From Cryptomeria japonica (lineage: Eukaryota; Streptophyta; Pinopsida; Cupressales; Cupressaceae): a stretch of 64,000 bases of DNA. Both the position numbers and the translations under genes were made by a program. Each line of letters opens with the position of its first letter. The stretch's first letter is position 1. The stretch lies in NCBI RefSeq assembly GCF_030272615.1, contig NC_081409.1, positions 26,793,406-26,857,405 on the forward strand, written 5' to 3'. The notes beneath the pieces are model-generated. The model was not told the origin of the DNA. It did not search any database and was given only the letters and a program-made list of their open reading frames with translations. Shown here in pieces: positions 10,741 through 22,040 of the stretch.

Positions 10741-12760
10741 GAGTAGATCTTGAGGTTGACAATGGGAGAGAGGATTTTTCTACACACAGTACATTTGTGG
10801 GATGCGATGACCATGTCGTCCATTTGATTCCATTCTGTGATGTTTATGGCACTGATGGAGAGGTGGGATGCAGACACCTCAACATTCTCACTACATGTGG
10901 GGGAGATGACGGTCACCCTTGAGGATGTATACCGCATCTTGCACCTACCCATTATAGGAGAGACTGTGAGATACCGATCCAACCGAACAGAAGAGGATTA
11001 TAGGAGAGAGCAGGTATATGTTGTTGGGAGAGTGATACGCAGTGAGACGAGAGGTCGCATTATGGTCAGCTGGCTCCTACACCCTATACGAAAGGTTCCA
11101 TTGGTGAGGCGACTCATGATTGTGACCCTTGAATTAGGTGTGTGCCCTAATGGGTGAAACACACATATGCACAAAGGACTCATCCACGCCATATGAGCTA
11201 TGGAGAGACACAGGAGAGTATACTCTTGGGGTTGGAGCATGCTTGCACATCTCTATCATGACCTTGGGGAGTATGTTTTCAAATAGGGATGCAACTCGAT
11301 GACATGCACACTACTACAGGTGTGGATGTTTGAGCATATTACCTACACTAGACTTGGTGGAGCCCCCATAGACCTAGTCCAAGAGCAGCCGAGGGTATAT
11401 GCTTATCTTCTTACCTGTGAGTGGCGATTCGGCGATCTCTTGTATTGGAGATTGAGCTTGGATAGATTGACAATGGGCGGGATCATATGGAGACCCTACC
11501 TCAGGATTTCCATGGGGGCAGGGCTACGTAGATAGATGTTCGACATGCAGAGGAACCATCTACTAGAGGGATGGTATAGCCGCATAATCATTCCCGTCTA
11601 CTTCGACCAAGTTCAGTGGAAGTTTGGGTTCGAGAAGTGTGTTCCTACTAACGTGCCTATATACATCCAACACTCATGAGTGATGTCGAGGCTAGGAGCA
11701 ATTCCTAGGCCTACCAGTGATGAGATCGACATCACATATTCAGATGGGTTAGATCAAGACATAGCGACAAATTATAGAGATGATTCAAGCGTGCATCGAC
11801 AATACATCACATGGTGGGGGAGAACATACCCTGGATCCATTTTCCCAATAGAATTCCCTAGAGGGAACCCCAGACCATGGAGACAGTCAAGCAATGGAGA
11901 GGGATCTGATGCATCCAAGGAGGATTTAGATGATCTGGTCGATGACATAGAGGAGTAGGAGGTAGGCGAAGATGGAGGTGATCATGATACCGAAGAGGGA
12001 GATCAGGATGGAGATGATGAGGAGGATGAGGAGGACGAGGAGGATGATGAGGAGGACAAGGGGGAGGAGGATGAGTTAGGTATAGTTCATCACTCCAGGG
12101 AGGATACCAGAGCCCTAAATCCATCGAGTCTCCCACTGTAGGCAGAGAGGGATCCATAAGGGATCTTGATCCTGGTCCCCACCGGCCCACACCTACCGTG
12201 CAAAGACCGTATGAGCATGGAGAGCCTAGCGGGTCCCAGTCTCAGGCACTCATTGTCCATGATCCCTACTAGTGAGAGGGAGATCCAGGTAAGGTTCCCT
12301 ATTGTTGATTAACTTATGTACCATGTTTGTTTTAGATTTGATGATATAGAGTGTTACTGATGAAAAATTTCTCTCTATCTTGTAGCTACTGTCCAGGAGT
12401 GGCGTTCTCTAATTCAGAATGCAGTGACAAACCTTATTGTGACTGCACATGCTCATAGTTCCTCACAGATAGCGCATAGATCCTAGAGGAATGCAAGACG
12501 ACAGGAGGACCTTTTCTCCCCTATTCGGATGAAGGTTGAGGTCTTACGAGAGAGATTACGACAAACAGAGTGTGACCTAGCAGCGTCACAAACAAAGGAA
12601 GCCACATGCTGAGGGATCATGATGGAGAGGGATCATAGGAGCTCCTTGCAGAGTCACTCATGGTCTGTATCATGATACACCCATATGGGGCTACTCCCAC
12701 GGCCAGATCAGGAGGGGGCATATAGACACCATCCTCCAGCTACTAGTCCTAGGGATAGGA
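10741..12760 (+). pseudogene. PMD-L: plant mobile domain (aminotransferase-like) pseudogene
   Basis: A single frame (frame 1) gives a recognisable PMD/MAIN-type product broken by several stops, for example at 11155, 11533 and 11956. Diagnostic segments are MERWDADTSTFSLHVGEMTV followed by LEDVYRILHLPIIGE (about 10850-10960), LLQVWMFEHI (about 11310) and a tryptophan-rich tail near 11800. A run of Asp/Glu codons covers 11990-12080. A plausible GT-AG intron lies at 12299-12385, followed by a last exon to about 12760. PMD proteins occur as host silencing factors (MAIN, MAIL) and, far more often, inside plant transposons; this copy is of the latter, decayed kind. No frameshift was needed. Confidence 0.75.
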
Positions 12761-12764
12761 GATG

Positions 12765-13300
12765 ATTTTTATGTATATATAATGACACTCATGATTATGT
12801 TATGTTTAATGCTTAAACAATATATGCATTGCTTAGATTAGAAGTACCATATTGAATAATGAGCATGTATATATATTTTAATTTCCATGTGATTGATTTC
12901 TCAATGCTTCATGATTAAATTGATACGTGTGTGATTTAATTAAATAACTAAGCATTTAATCAAATGCTACTTTGATGATATAAAAGAAGAATGTATTAAG
13001 CTTGAGAAATATATGACTAATGTGATTTAATTAACTCTAATTAAACACAACATGATATAATTTCTACTTTAACACATAATAAATTGTATAACATGCTAAC
13101 ACATATGAAATGTAAATCCATTACAATTTACATAAAAAGAATTCAAGACAAACAATAAAGTAATGAAACATGCTTGTCAAGAATGAAGTAATGTAGACCA
13201 AACAATATAACATCATTTAATCTTACATACTTTAATGCAGTCATGCTAACATATTACCCATTTTTAAGAAAAAGACATAAATAGAGAACAAAAATAAGAC

Positions 13301-13343
<43 letters not shown>
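12765..13343 (-). other. AT-rich 3' region of the gypsy element with an (AG)n microsatellite
   Basis: No gene is visible. The sequence is AT-rich non-coding DNA downstream (on the minus strand) of the integrase stop. About 20 AG dinucleotides occupy 13302-13342, touching the stop codon. The expected 3' LTR, which would begin TGTCGTAAATTG on the minus strand, is not found, so this end of the element appears to be deleted. Confidence 0.6.
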
Positions 13344-13344
<1 letters not shown>

Positions 13345-14774
13345 TAGGCATAGTATCTATGAAGGTTCATATTTATGGGTTCCTTGAGAGGCGTACCTTC
13401 CACATCTGCTATCCTGTAAGCACCCAATCCATATACCTCCACAACAATGTACAGTCCAAGCCAATTAGGGTTGAATTTTCCTTTCTCCTCAGGTAAGGCA
13501 TTCACGTTGCTTTGATTCTCATAAAGGACTAAATCCCCTACCGAGAAGGAACATTGAATAACCTTATCATTGTAGCTTCGTTGCAAAGTTTTATGATACA
13601 CTTCAATATGCTCGAGGGGATTTATACAACGTTCATCGAGCATCTCAAGTTGTTGAAGCCTTTTCTCTCTATAGGAATCATCATCCACTATGCCCCTAAG
13701 AGAAACTTTGAAAGAAGGAATTCCTAACTCCAAAGGCATAATGGCATCAACACCATAAACAAGATTATAAGGGGTGCAACCCATAGCAACATGTACACTC
13801 ATGCGATAGGCCCACAGAGCATAGGTTAGTTGAGTATGCCAATCCTTACCATGCTTGTTTACAATCTTTTAAAGAATTTGTTCAATTATCCTATTAGAAG
13901 ACTCGGCTTGACCATTCGATTGAGGATAGTAAAGTGTAAAAAATTTATGTTGAATATAATATTTCTCAAGAAACTTCTTCACATCTTTATTTTTGAAAGA
14001 CATTTCATTATCTGAAACTAAGGTGGAAGGTATCCCAAATCGAGAAATGATGTTTTCCAAAATGAATTGACAAATTACTTCAACGGTAGTGGATCAAAGA
14101 GGAACAACTTCCACCCACTTCGTAAAGTAATCAGTGGCAGTATTGATGAAAGTATGTCCTTGAGATGAAGGAGGAGATATTTTACCAACAAGATCCAAAC
14201 CCCATGTAGAAAAGGGCCAAGATGCTACATGTGATCGAAGATCTTGGGCAAGGGCATGGATCAAATTCCTATATTGCTGACACTGATGACATTGTTTAAC
14301 AAACACAAAGGAATCATTTTCCATGGTTTGCCAATAATATCCCATTTGAAGCAATCTCTAAACAAAATACCTACCCCCAAAATGACCCCCGCAAGCACCT
14401 GAATGTGCTTGTTCAAGAGAAATAGGGATTTTAGCCTTGTTTAAGCATCGAAGAATAAGACCATTATAAGCCCTCCTATAAAGAACATTAGAAAGGTTAA
14501 TGTATCCAGCAGCCAATTAGTGAATCCTAGCCCTAGTATTCTTATTCACAAAGTTGGGAAAGGTACCATCACTCAAATATCTCACGACATGCGAGTACCA
14601 TTCATCAGAATCTATAATGCAACAATATGCCACATCACTAGGATTATCAGCAATAGCTTGGGAAGTGAGGTTGTGAATAGTGAATTTAAGATCTACCAAG
14701 GGGTCCTCTAGAGACACAAGAGAGGAAATGTCGATTATCTTTTTGAGGACCGGGCTCCATGGTATAAGAATCAA
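13344..14774 (-). pseudogene. Integrase of the gypsy element
   Basis: In one frame with stops, from 14774 down to the TAG at 13344. The zinc-binding part keeps CHQC (near 14290). The catalytic triad is visible: Asp in WGLDLVGKI (about 14195), Asp in LVSDNEMSF (about 14015) and Glu in SNGQAESSNRII (about 13895). The C-terminal domain follows (SVGDLVLYE, then KFNPNWLGLYIV, about 13540-13440). Integrases of this type insert the DNA copy into the genome. Stops near 13803, 14061 and 14094 inactivate it. Confidence 0.85.
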
Positions 14775-14841
14775 ATGTTCACAACAAGGATACAGCTAAA
14801 TCTTTATATTGTGATAATTTATCTTTCTTAGCTTGATAAAC

Positions 14842-17058
14842 TCATGTCACTTGTCTTATGATTAATTGAGAATCTCCATAAATATGTAGATGTTTCTCAT
14901 TCAACACCAAGGCTACTTTAATTCTGTCTATAAGAGCTTCATATTCAGCAATGTTGTTGGTATATAAGAAATTGAGATGATATGATAAAGGAATAGGCTT
15001 TTTTTTAGGAGAGATTAAGACCACCCCTGCCCCCGATCCTGTACGACACTTAGAACCATCAAAGTAAAATTCCCAAGTCTCATCAACTTCAATGGAAAGA
15101 ATGTATTCATCGGAAAAATAATCTAGATTAGGTAGGGAGAAGGGTGAATGGGCATCAACTAAATGATCAGTCAATGCTTGACCCTTTATTGCTTTTTGTG
15201 AGACAAACTTAAGGTCAAACTCAGTCAACATCATAACCCACTTAGCTAAGCATCCAAAAAGGTCAGTTTTAAAGAAAAGATATTTAAGAGGATCAAATTT
15301 AATGATAACATGGATCTCAGTATTCAATAGATAATGCCTCAACTTCTAGGTCGCAAAGACTAAAGCGAGGCATTGTCTTTCTATTGCAGAATATCAGACT
15401 TTGTAATCGAATAGAGTGCAGCTTACGTAATAAACCGGGCATTCTATACCATCCTTATCACGTTGTGCCAATAAGGTTGCAAGATCTTGAGAGGAAGCAG
15501 GGGTGTATATAACAAAAAGCTTAGTAGGATCAGTAGGTTGAAGAATGGGAGGATTGGACAAATAAGTTTTTAAGTCTTCAAATGCTTGATGACAATCCAC
15601 ATTCCATCAGAAAGTGATATTCTTTTTAAGAAACTGTGTGAAGGGAAAGGTATGATCCGCAAGTTGAGAGTCGAACCTACGAATAGCTTGGATCTTTCCT
15701 TGCAAACTTTTTAGTTGAGAAACATTCTTAGGAGGTGGAATGTTAACAATAGCATCTATCTTCTTTGTATCCACCTCAACGCCACGATGTAAAACTATGA
15801 ATCCTAATAGTTTTCCACTATCCACACCAAAAACACATTTTTGGGGATTCAAAAGCATGTTATACTTACGAATTATCCCAAATATTTGACGAAGGATCTT
15901 AACATGATCTGTACGAAGGACGGATTTGGCTAAGATGTCATCAATGTAATCCTCTAAGGTCTTATGCATATAGTCATGGAAGATAAGAGCCATAGCACGT
16001 TGATAGGTTGTGCCTGCGTTTTTTAATCCAAAAGATATCACCATCCAACAAAACGTACCCCAAGGAGTGGTGAAAGAAATTTTATATTGATCTTGGGGAT
16101 TGATGAAAATTTGATTATATCCTGAGAAACCATCCATAAAGGATAATAAATCATTCCCTGCTACCGAATCCACTATCATATCAATATTCGGGGGGGGAGG
16201 GAAATCATCTTTTAAAGAGGCCTTGTTCAAATCACAAAAATCAGTACACATCCTAATCTTTTTTTCAACTTTAGCCACAACCACAATGTTTTAAATCTAT
16301 GGGGAATAATCGATAGGATGGATGAATCTAGCATCCAACAATTTTTCAATCTCATCTTTAACAAGTAATGCCACTCGAGGGTGAATCTTTTGAATCTTTT
16401 GCTTCACAAGTTTAGCATAAGGAATTAGGACAATGTTATGAGTGATAATCTTAGGATCTATGTCAGGCATGCCAGAATATATCCAAGCAAAGATCTCAGG
16501 GAATTCATGTAACAACTCAGCATATTGTTTTTTCTCTTCTTCATCAAGACATTTCCCTATCTTTATGATCTTATCTTCAACACAAGGATCCATCTTAATA
16601 TCAATGGTGTCATTTATTAGGAGATTGATTTGTTCAGGAGCATATCTCAATTGAGTAAATTATTTAACTATCTCATCGTTATTTCTTTCTTTCCCAAAGT
16701 AAGCTTTTGCATTTAGACAATAGGGAAAACTACGATTATGGTGATAACGAGGAAGGTTGTCATAAGCTCCCAAGAAATAAGGTAAGGAATCATCAGTAGA
16801 AAAAACATCCAAAGCAAAGACACGGGAAGGGTCAAAGTCAATATACTCCAGATATTTTAGTGATAGAGAAGCAGAAATGACATTAACACTAATAGATAGT
16901 CTCTTGGAGGCTTTAGTATGCTTAAAAGGATCATAACCAAGCCCAAATGTCATATCACAAAATTTGTTTTCCAAGGGAACCTTAATCCCTTGTTCTTGAG
17001 AACCACATCCATTTCCATTATATCCACACCTAGCCAGGATGTCAAAAACCAGAACCAT
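14842..17058 (-). pseudogene. Reverse transcriptase and two RNase H modules of the gypsy element
   Basis: The frame from 17058 to 14842 is continuous apart from stops. The RT N-terminus (16650-16297) has the usual segment ending DARFIHPIDYSP. The palm (16284-15607) has FMDGFSGYNQI and the catalytic box YIDDIL. The RT-linked RNase H lies at 15600-15230. A second RNase H of the dual, 'additional' type follows at about 15090-14842, with FDGSKCRTGSGAGVV, NNIAEYEALI and YGDSQLIIRQ, the hallmark of Tat-group elements. The segment 17058-16660 is a linker of unknown role. Several in-frame stops make it inactive. Confidence 0.87.
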
Positions 17059-17320
17059 AAAGGTTAGTCATTTCTAAAGAAGAAGGAGGATTTTCAAAAA
17101 GTGAATGATCAAAATCCTCTAAACCCAAAACTGAGGGAGATGAAATCTGAGAAGTCGCCACAAAGTTATTACTAACAGGCCCAGACAAAATAGATTGCTT
17201 TTTAGGTTCTTCTTCTTCTTTCTTCTTTTCAACCTTAGGTTCTCTAAGGGGAATTTTGTATTCCCCTACGAAAGTAGGATTGAAATCAAGGGATCCCCAA
17301 TCATCTTCTGCAAGAATTAA

Positions 17321-18931
17321 TTAAGGAGAGAAAGTATTCTCAATCGTAGAGTTAGGTTGAGAAGATTCTTCCTCAATAACCTTAGGTCCACTTGAGGAAG
17401 TATCGGGGATTGATCCAGATATAGGAGATAGGTTTGATGAACTAGTCACACTAATCAGAGTAGAAGCTTTAGAGGAACTATCTAAGATAGTTGGGGAAGA
17501 ATTGATTGAAGAGGATTTAGAACTTGACGTTTGCAAACAAGCTTGAAATCTTGTGTCACCTAACAAGGTGTACGTTGTAATGTTGTGAATGAATTTAATT
17601 TGCCTATGCAATGTAGAGGGAACAACTTGCATGCTATGAATCCAAGGTCTTCCTAGCAACAAGTTGTAGCTCAAATCTCCAGACATAACATGGATAGGAG
17701 TAGTTAAAGTAACGAGACCTACCTTAATAGGCAAGGTGATGATACCTAGTGAAGATTTAGAAACATTATCGAAGCCACTGATGGTAAGAGAATCGGGCTT
17801 AATAAGAGTTGTATCAACATTGATCTTATGTAACAAGTTAATGCTACAAACATTAGGGCCATAACCATTGTCCACTAGTATTCATCTTATCGCACTATCA
17901 TTTATGATAACCACAATCATTAAGGGATTGTATTGTTGTTTAATTTCACTAGAGGGAAACTCATCTTGTGTAAACACAATTTGAGCCTTAGGTGATGTAA
18001 TAGAGTGAATCAAAGAAGCCATATTATTGGATGTCACTGCGGGTGGGACATTCAATGTTTTCAAGGCATGTTGTAGCATTCCATGATGAGTTGAGGAAGT
18101 TTGAAGCAAATCCCAAAGGGATGTCTTGGCAGGAGTAGCTTTAAGTTGTTCGACAAGATCATATTCCTTACCAAGGGTTTGCGAAATACAAGGTGATTGA
18201 GGAAGAATGAATTGAGGATCAGGTAGAGGAGTCAAAAAAACTGGAGGAGGGTTAGGTTCCCTATTATTTCTCGTGTTATAGGTATGGGCAACTGCATTAT
18301 AACTCTCCTTAGTTAGTTGTCTAGCATAGCTATAAGGACTCTTAGTGGGATTCCTTCCTTGAACCATAATTATAGGTTTATTTGGAGTGCTAAAGGAATC
18401 ATGACCATATCCACCTTGAACCGTGAAAAGAGGTTGATTAGAAAGAGGTGAAGTTGGAGAAGGACAAGCACCTTGGACAAAAAAAAGTGGTTTGCTATGT
18501 TCATTCACATTGATCATATTGATTAACCTTTTAGATGCATTATTCTTGTTTGAAAGTTTAGGCAAAGACATAAAGTCATCAAGGGCATCATCCAATAAAG
18601 CATGGTCATAGTGATTGAAAGGCTTATCTTTGGACTCAAAAGGAGACATAACATCATAGAGGGAATAATGAGAATCAACTATGTTTCTAGATCTAGTGGA
18701 GGGGTTGATAGGAATGTACCCGTGAGAGGAATTACTCAACTTATCTTTCTCATCACCACGAAATGGAATAGTAACAAGGTTGATTAACTTTTGGCAAAAT
18801 GATGGTTTAGAAGGGTTAGGGTTCAAAAAATCATCTAGAGCTTCATCTAATTCATCCTTACTAAACTCATAATCAACAAAATTGCATACATAATCAAAAG
18901 CATGAACATCTTGCAAATAGAAATCTGACAT
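17321..18931 (-). pseudogene. Gag-like/linker and aspartic protease ORF of the gypsy element
   Basis: Starts MSDFYLQDVHAFDYV at 18931. The N-terminal 180 residues contain two similar acidic blocks (ELDEALDDFL and LLDDALDDFM), which look like an internal duplication. A segment LWDLLQTSSTHHGML and a following FTQDEFPSSE precede the protease, as in other Tat polyproteins. After a stop at about 17882 comes the protease with LVDNGYGPNVC as active site and LSYNLLLGRPWIH as the second conserved block. I see no Retrotrans_gag core or zinc knuckle, so the true Gag is missing or replaced. Confidence 0.75.
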
Positions 18932-19113
18932 TTTGAAATGAAAATTGTATGAAACTTAAACACACAATACAAGAAAAGTACAAGAAACCTATCTCTTTTT
19001 GTTTCTTTTTTCTTTTAATCTGACATTTTGAAATGAAAATTGTATGAAACTTAAACACACAATGCAAGAAAAGTACAAGAAACCTATCTCTTTTTTTTTT
19101 CTTTTTTCTTTTT
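18924..19113 (-). repeat. 95-bp tandem duplication in the gypsy leader
   Basis: The segment starting TCTGACATTTTGAAATG at 18924 is repeated from 19019 with few changes. On the minus strand the duplication copies the start-codon region, so the upstream copy encodes only ATG-TCA-GAT-TAA before the real ORF starts at 18931. Confidence 0.8.
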
Positions 19114-19207
19114 CTCTTTTTCTTTGTTTTTTTTAATGTTTTGAAAGCAAATTAAATAAACTAGATCTAGATCTAATAATACAATGCAATTAAAATGAAA
19201 TTAGATT

Positions 19208-19223
19208 CATGTTGGGTTCACCA
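19208..19223 (-). other. Probable primer binding site of the gypsy element
   Basis: On the minus strand TGGTGAACCCAACATG begins a few bases after the LTR end (CCCCTACA, 19230). The leading TGG fits pairing with a tRNA CCA end. I could not assign the tRNA species. Confidence 0.5.
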
Positions 19224-19229
19224 AAGATG

Positions 19230-22040
19230 TGTAGGGGAAAAAAATGAGACTAAGTATGGAAACCCTAATCCCACTCTCATACACACTCATGGAATATGAA
19301 AGAGCCTAGGGAGGTAGTGCACGTCGGCTACTTCTTATGAGAAAGAGAGAGTCATGGATTACCTCTTAGGTTTTCTATTCCTTTGTTGTAAATGAGAGAG
19401 AGGAATGATGCAAAATGCAATCTAACCTAGAGAGAAAATAAGCAAGCAAACCCTAATTTGAGAATGCAGATCAAAGAACAACCGATACACTACTAAAAAG
19501 TACAGATCAGAAAGAAAAATAAGAGGTGCACTTGTGTCTAAAATCTGAGCAGAAATGTCCAGGACCAGGGTGCCACGCCACTGTCTGGATTCTATAATTT
19601 TGGAGCTACAACTGACAGGAGGGATTCTGAGATCTGCAAAGTACTATTTTGTCAAGTCTTGTTGACAGAGGGCAGGACTATGACGCTATGCCACTATCCT
19701 GGGCAGGACCAGGGTGACATGCCCCTGTCCTTGACAAATTTTTGTACTTCTGAGACTTTTGGGTGGTGTTGATGGCTATATAGGGTTTTTCCTTAGTCAA
19801 ACCCCTGTGTTGATGATTTCCACCTCCATGAATAGCTGGTAATGTACTGAAAATGTGTGTGTAAGAACCTTGTGTATATGCAAGATCCTGAGAATGAAAG
19901 TAAACAACCTAGAGCAACCCTTAAGAGTAAACCCTAATTGTTTATAATTGACAAAGTAAATGCTCTAAATCCATAATGTAAAGTGATCTAAAGCATGAAT
20001 GTGAATCAAAATGAAGCTTATGCAAAGACATAAAAACAACATGAAACCATACCCAACCCCAAGGGAGAGGTACAAGACAAATCATCAATCGGTGATCTCA
20101 TATTGTTCTTCTACATCTTCAAAAGCCCCCAATTGATAAAATGATGCTTGACGAATGTTTAATGGATGAATATTGAATGTTGTTGAAGAATTCAAAGATC
20201 TACTCTTTCATTGCAAAGAAGGCTCTAATACTCCAAAAATCTGCTCTTAGATTCTTAGAAGAAGTTGTTAGACAATTCAAATAACTGGAAGACAATTGAG
20301 AGGGGGGGTGAATCAGTTGTCAAAGATTACAGAAACCTTTAGCAATTTAAACTTTAATATCAGAACCCAAAACATTAATACCAGAATAGTAGATAAACCA
20401 ATTAAGCATAAACAATAATTACAGAATAAATACCATCAACATGACACCAAGATTTGTACATGGAAAACCTGATAAAGGGAAAAACCACAGTGGGAAGCCA
20501 ACCCACAGTCAGATAATACTTTTGTAGTAAGTATGTGAATTACAATTGAGGGGCCTGCACTTGCAAAAAGGCCAATAGCCTAGAGTGCACTGCGCATCAC
20601 AAAAGGAGCCTCACTGACTACATAGAAATCCAAACTATAATTTGAAGAAGTGTTGAATTGCAAAAGATAGCATCTCCTATGCCTAAGTATGGTTCCGGTT
20701 AAGCTCAATACCGGAGGACTAAATCCTCTTACACAAACCCAACTCGATCTCCAACGATTGACAAACTCTTCTTCCTGAATGATATTACATTATTCGCACA
20801 TTACATTCCTTGACCATGACATCTATCAATAACCATGATGATCTACAATGAGATCTTACAACTATTTCTACAAAACCCTTGATCATAAACAATCAGGTCA
20901 GCCACCAGATGATAAACCAATTACATAATTACAAACCATGTCGACCTAAAACCAAACAAATAATATCAACACATAAGACATCCTGGAAATACATCAATAG
21001 GTCCTATCCACACATTATATTAAAGTTGGTCCATAACCTAGAGAAACCGAGACCAAGTATAGTTCCATTCTCTACAATAATGATCTTCATCCGCCAAGTC
21101 TCGAACATGATCACAAACAACATTGTGAAACTCCACCAGAAGCTGCACCAACACCACTTATGCAATTCATCAAAGATCTCCACCAAAAGCTTTTTTCAGT
21201 GAAACCCTCGTCAAAACCAGAAACCAAGATTCTAAGCAAGCAGGATAGCATCCGATCTCCAAACCAAAACCAATTGACCAAATATGAGCATGAGTATCAT
21301 GAACAAGCCAATTCCATCACCAGACTATACCAGAGCCTACCGGATCATGTCATATCCAAGTTAACCAGAAACCACTCAGCCTGTCAGGACCAGAAGGGTG
21401 TCAGTAAAACATCCAAACAACTAGTATTGGCATCAATGACAAAACATCAATGCAACACATAATCAATTCCACCAAATGGCCAACAAAAGGACCCCTTCAA
21501 ATGAAGAAAGAGAGCTCTTAAGTATGAAACCCTGGATCTTAATTTCATGTTTAGGCTGACCTAGGATTTGAATTTCCCGCTGATATTTTGGGGTTAAGCA
21601 TTATTATATCATAGGATTGTGCTCCCAAAATTTTGGGAAAAAAGCCACTGACCATGTGCATTCCCGCCACGGTTCAACCGACTTTTCGCCAAATTTTTGG
21701 GTCCATTAGATATGATGATATTAGAGCGCATCCCAAAGTTACAGCTGATTTAGAGATGTTTTGATATGTGAAATCGGGCCTAAACGGTCAAAATAAGACA
21801 TAATTAGGGTTTATGATCAAAATGATTCATTGGAGGAATAAGATGAAAAGGGGCACACTTAGGGTAAAGGGCCCCACTTTGTAGTGTCTAAAGTGATGAG
21901 ACATGACTTTAGATTTATTTAAATTAATTAATTAAATTCTTAAAGGGAAATGTGAAATGTAAGATGCAAGACGCACTAAGGTGTGTGCTAAACTAAGTGT
22001 GAAATTTTACCACCCTAGCAAGGGTGTACAATTTACGACA
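19230..22040 (-). repeat. 5' LTR of the gypsy element, split by a solo LTR
   Basis: On the minus strand it begins TGTCGTAAATTGTACACCC at 22040 and ends CCCCTACA at 19230, giving TGT...ACA termini. Without the inserted 1,220 bp it is about 1.59 kb. A weak TATA-like ATACTTAAG lies near 21520 and much of the rest is non-coding. No matching LTR is found at the other end of the element. Confidence 0.6.
20266..21485 (-). repeat. Copia solo LTR inside the gypsy LTR
   Basis: On the minus strand it starts TGTTGGCCATTTGG (21485) and ends TCTAACA (20266), with the family's GTGGTTTTTCCC block at about 20480 and poly-C tract (plus-strand GGGGGGG near 20306). No purine tract or interior is attached on either side, so it is a solo LTR left by LTR-LTR recombination. 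I did not find an exact 5-bp target duplication (flanks GAAGT and AAAGG). Confidence 0.75.

Larger units (their letters stand above)
12765..22040 (-). mobile_element. Ty3/gypsy (Tat-like) LTR retrotransposon, 3' end truncated
   Basis: Read on the minus strand: 5' LTR (22040-19230, itself interrupted), primer site, gag-like/protease ORF, RT, RNase H, a second RNase H, integrase, then AT-rich DNA. The order PR-RT-RH-(second RH)-IN and the protease active site written DNG are typical of the plant Tat lineage. Three reading frames are used: 18931-17321, 17058-14842 and 14774-13344, so at least two frameshifts and several stops are present. The left end abuts PMD-L without a second LTR. Confidence 0.85.

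Noticed and set aside
17845-17875. Mutated protease active site (DNG instead of DTG/DSG) in the gypsy element
   Set aside because: DNG is the usual form in plant Tat-group proteases, so it is not a defect.
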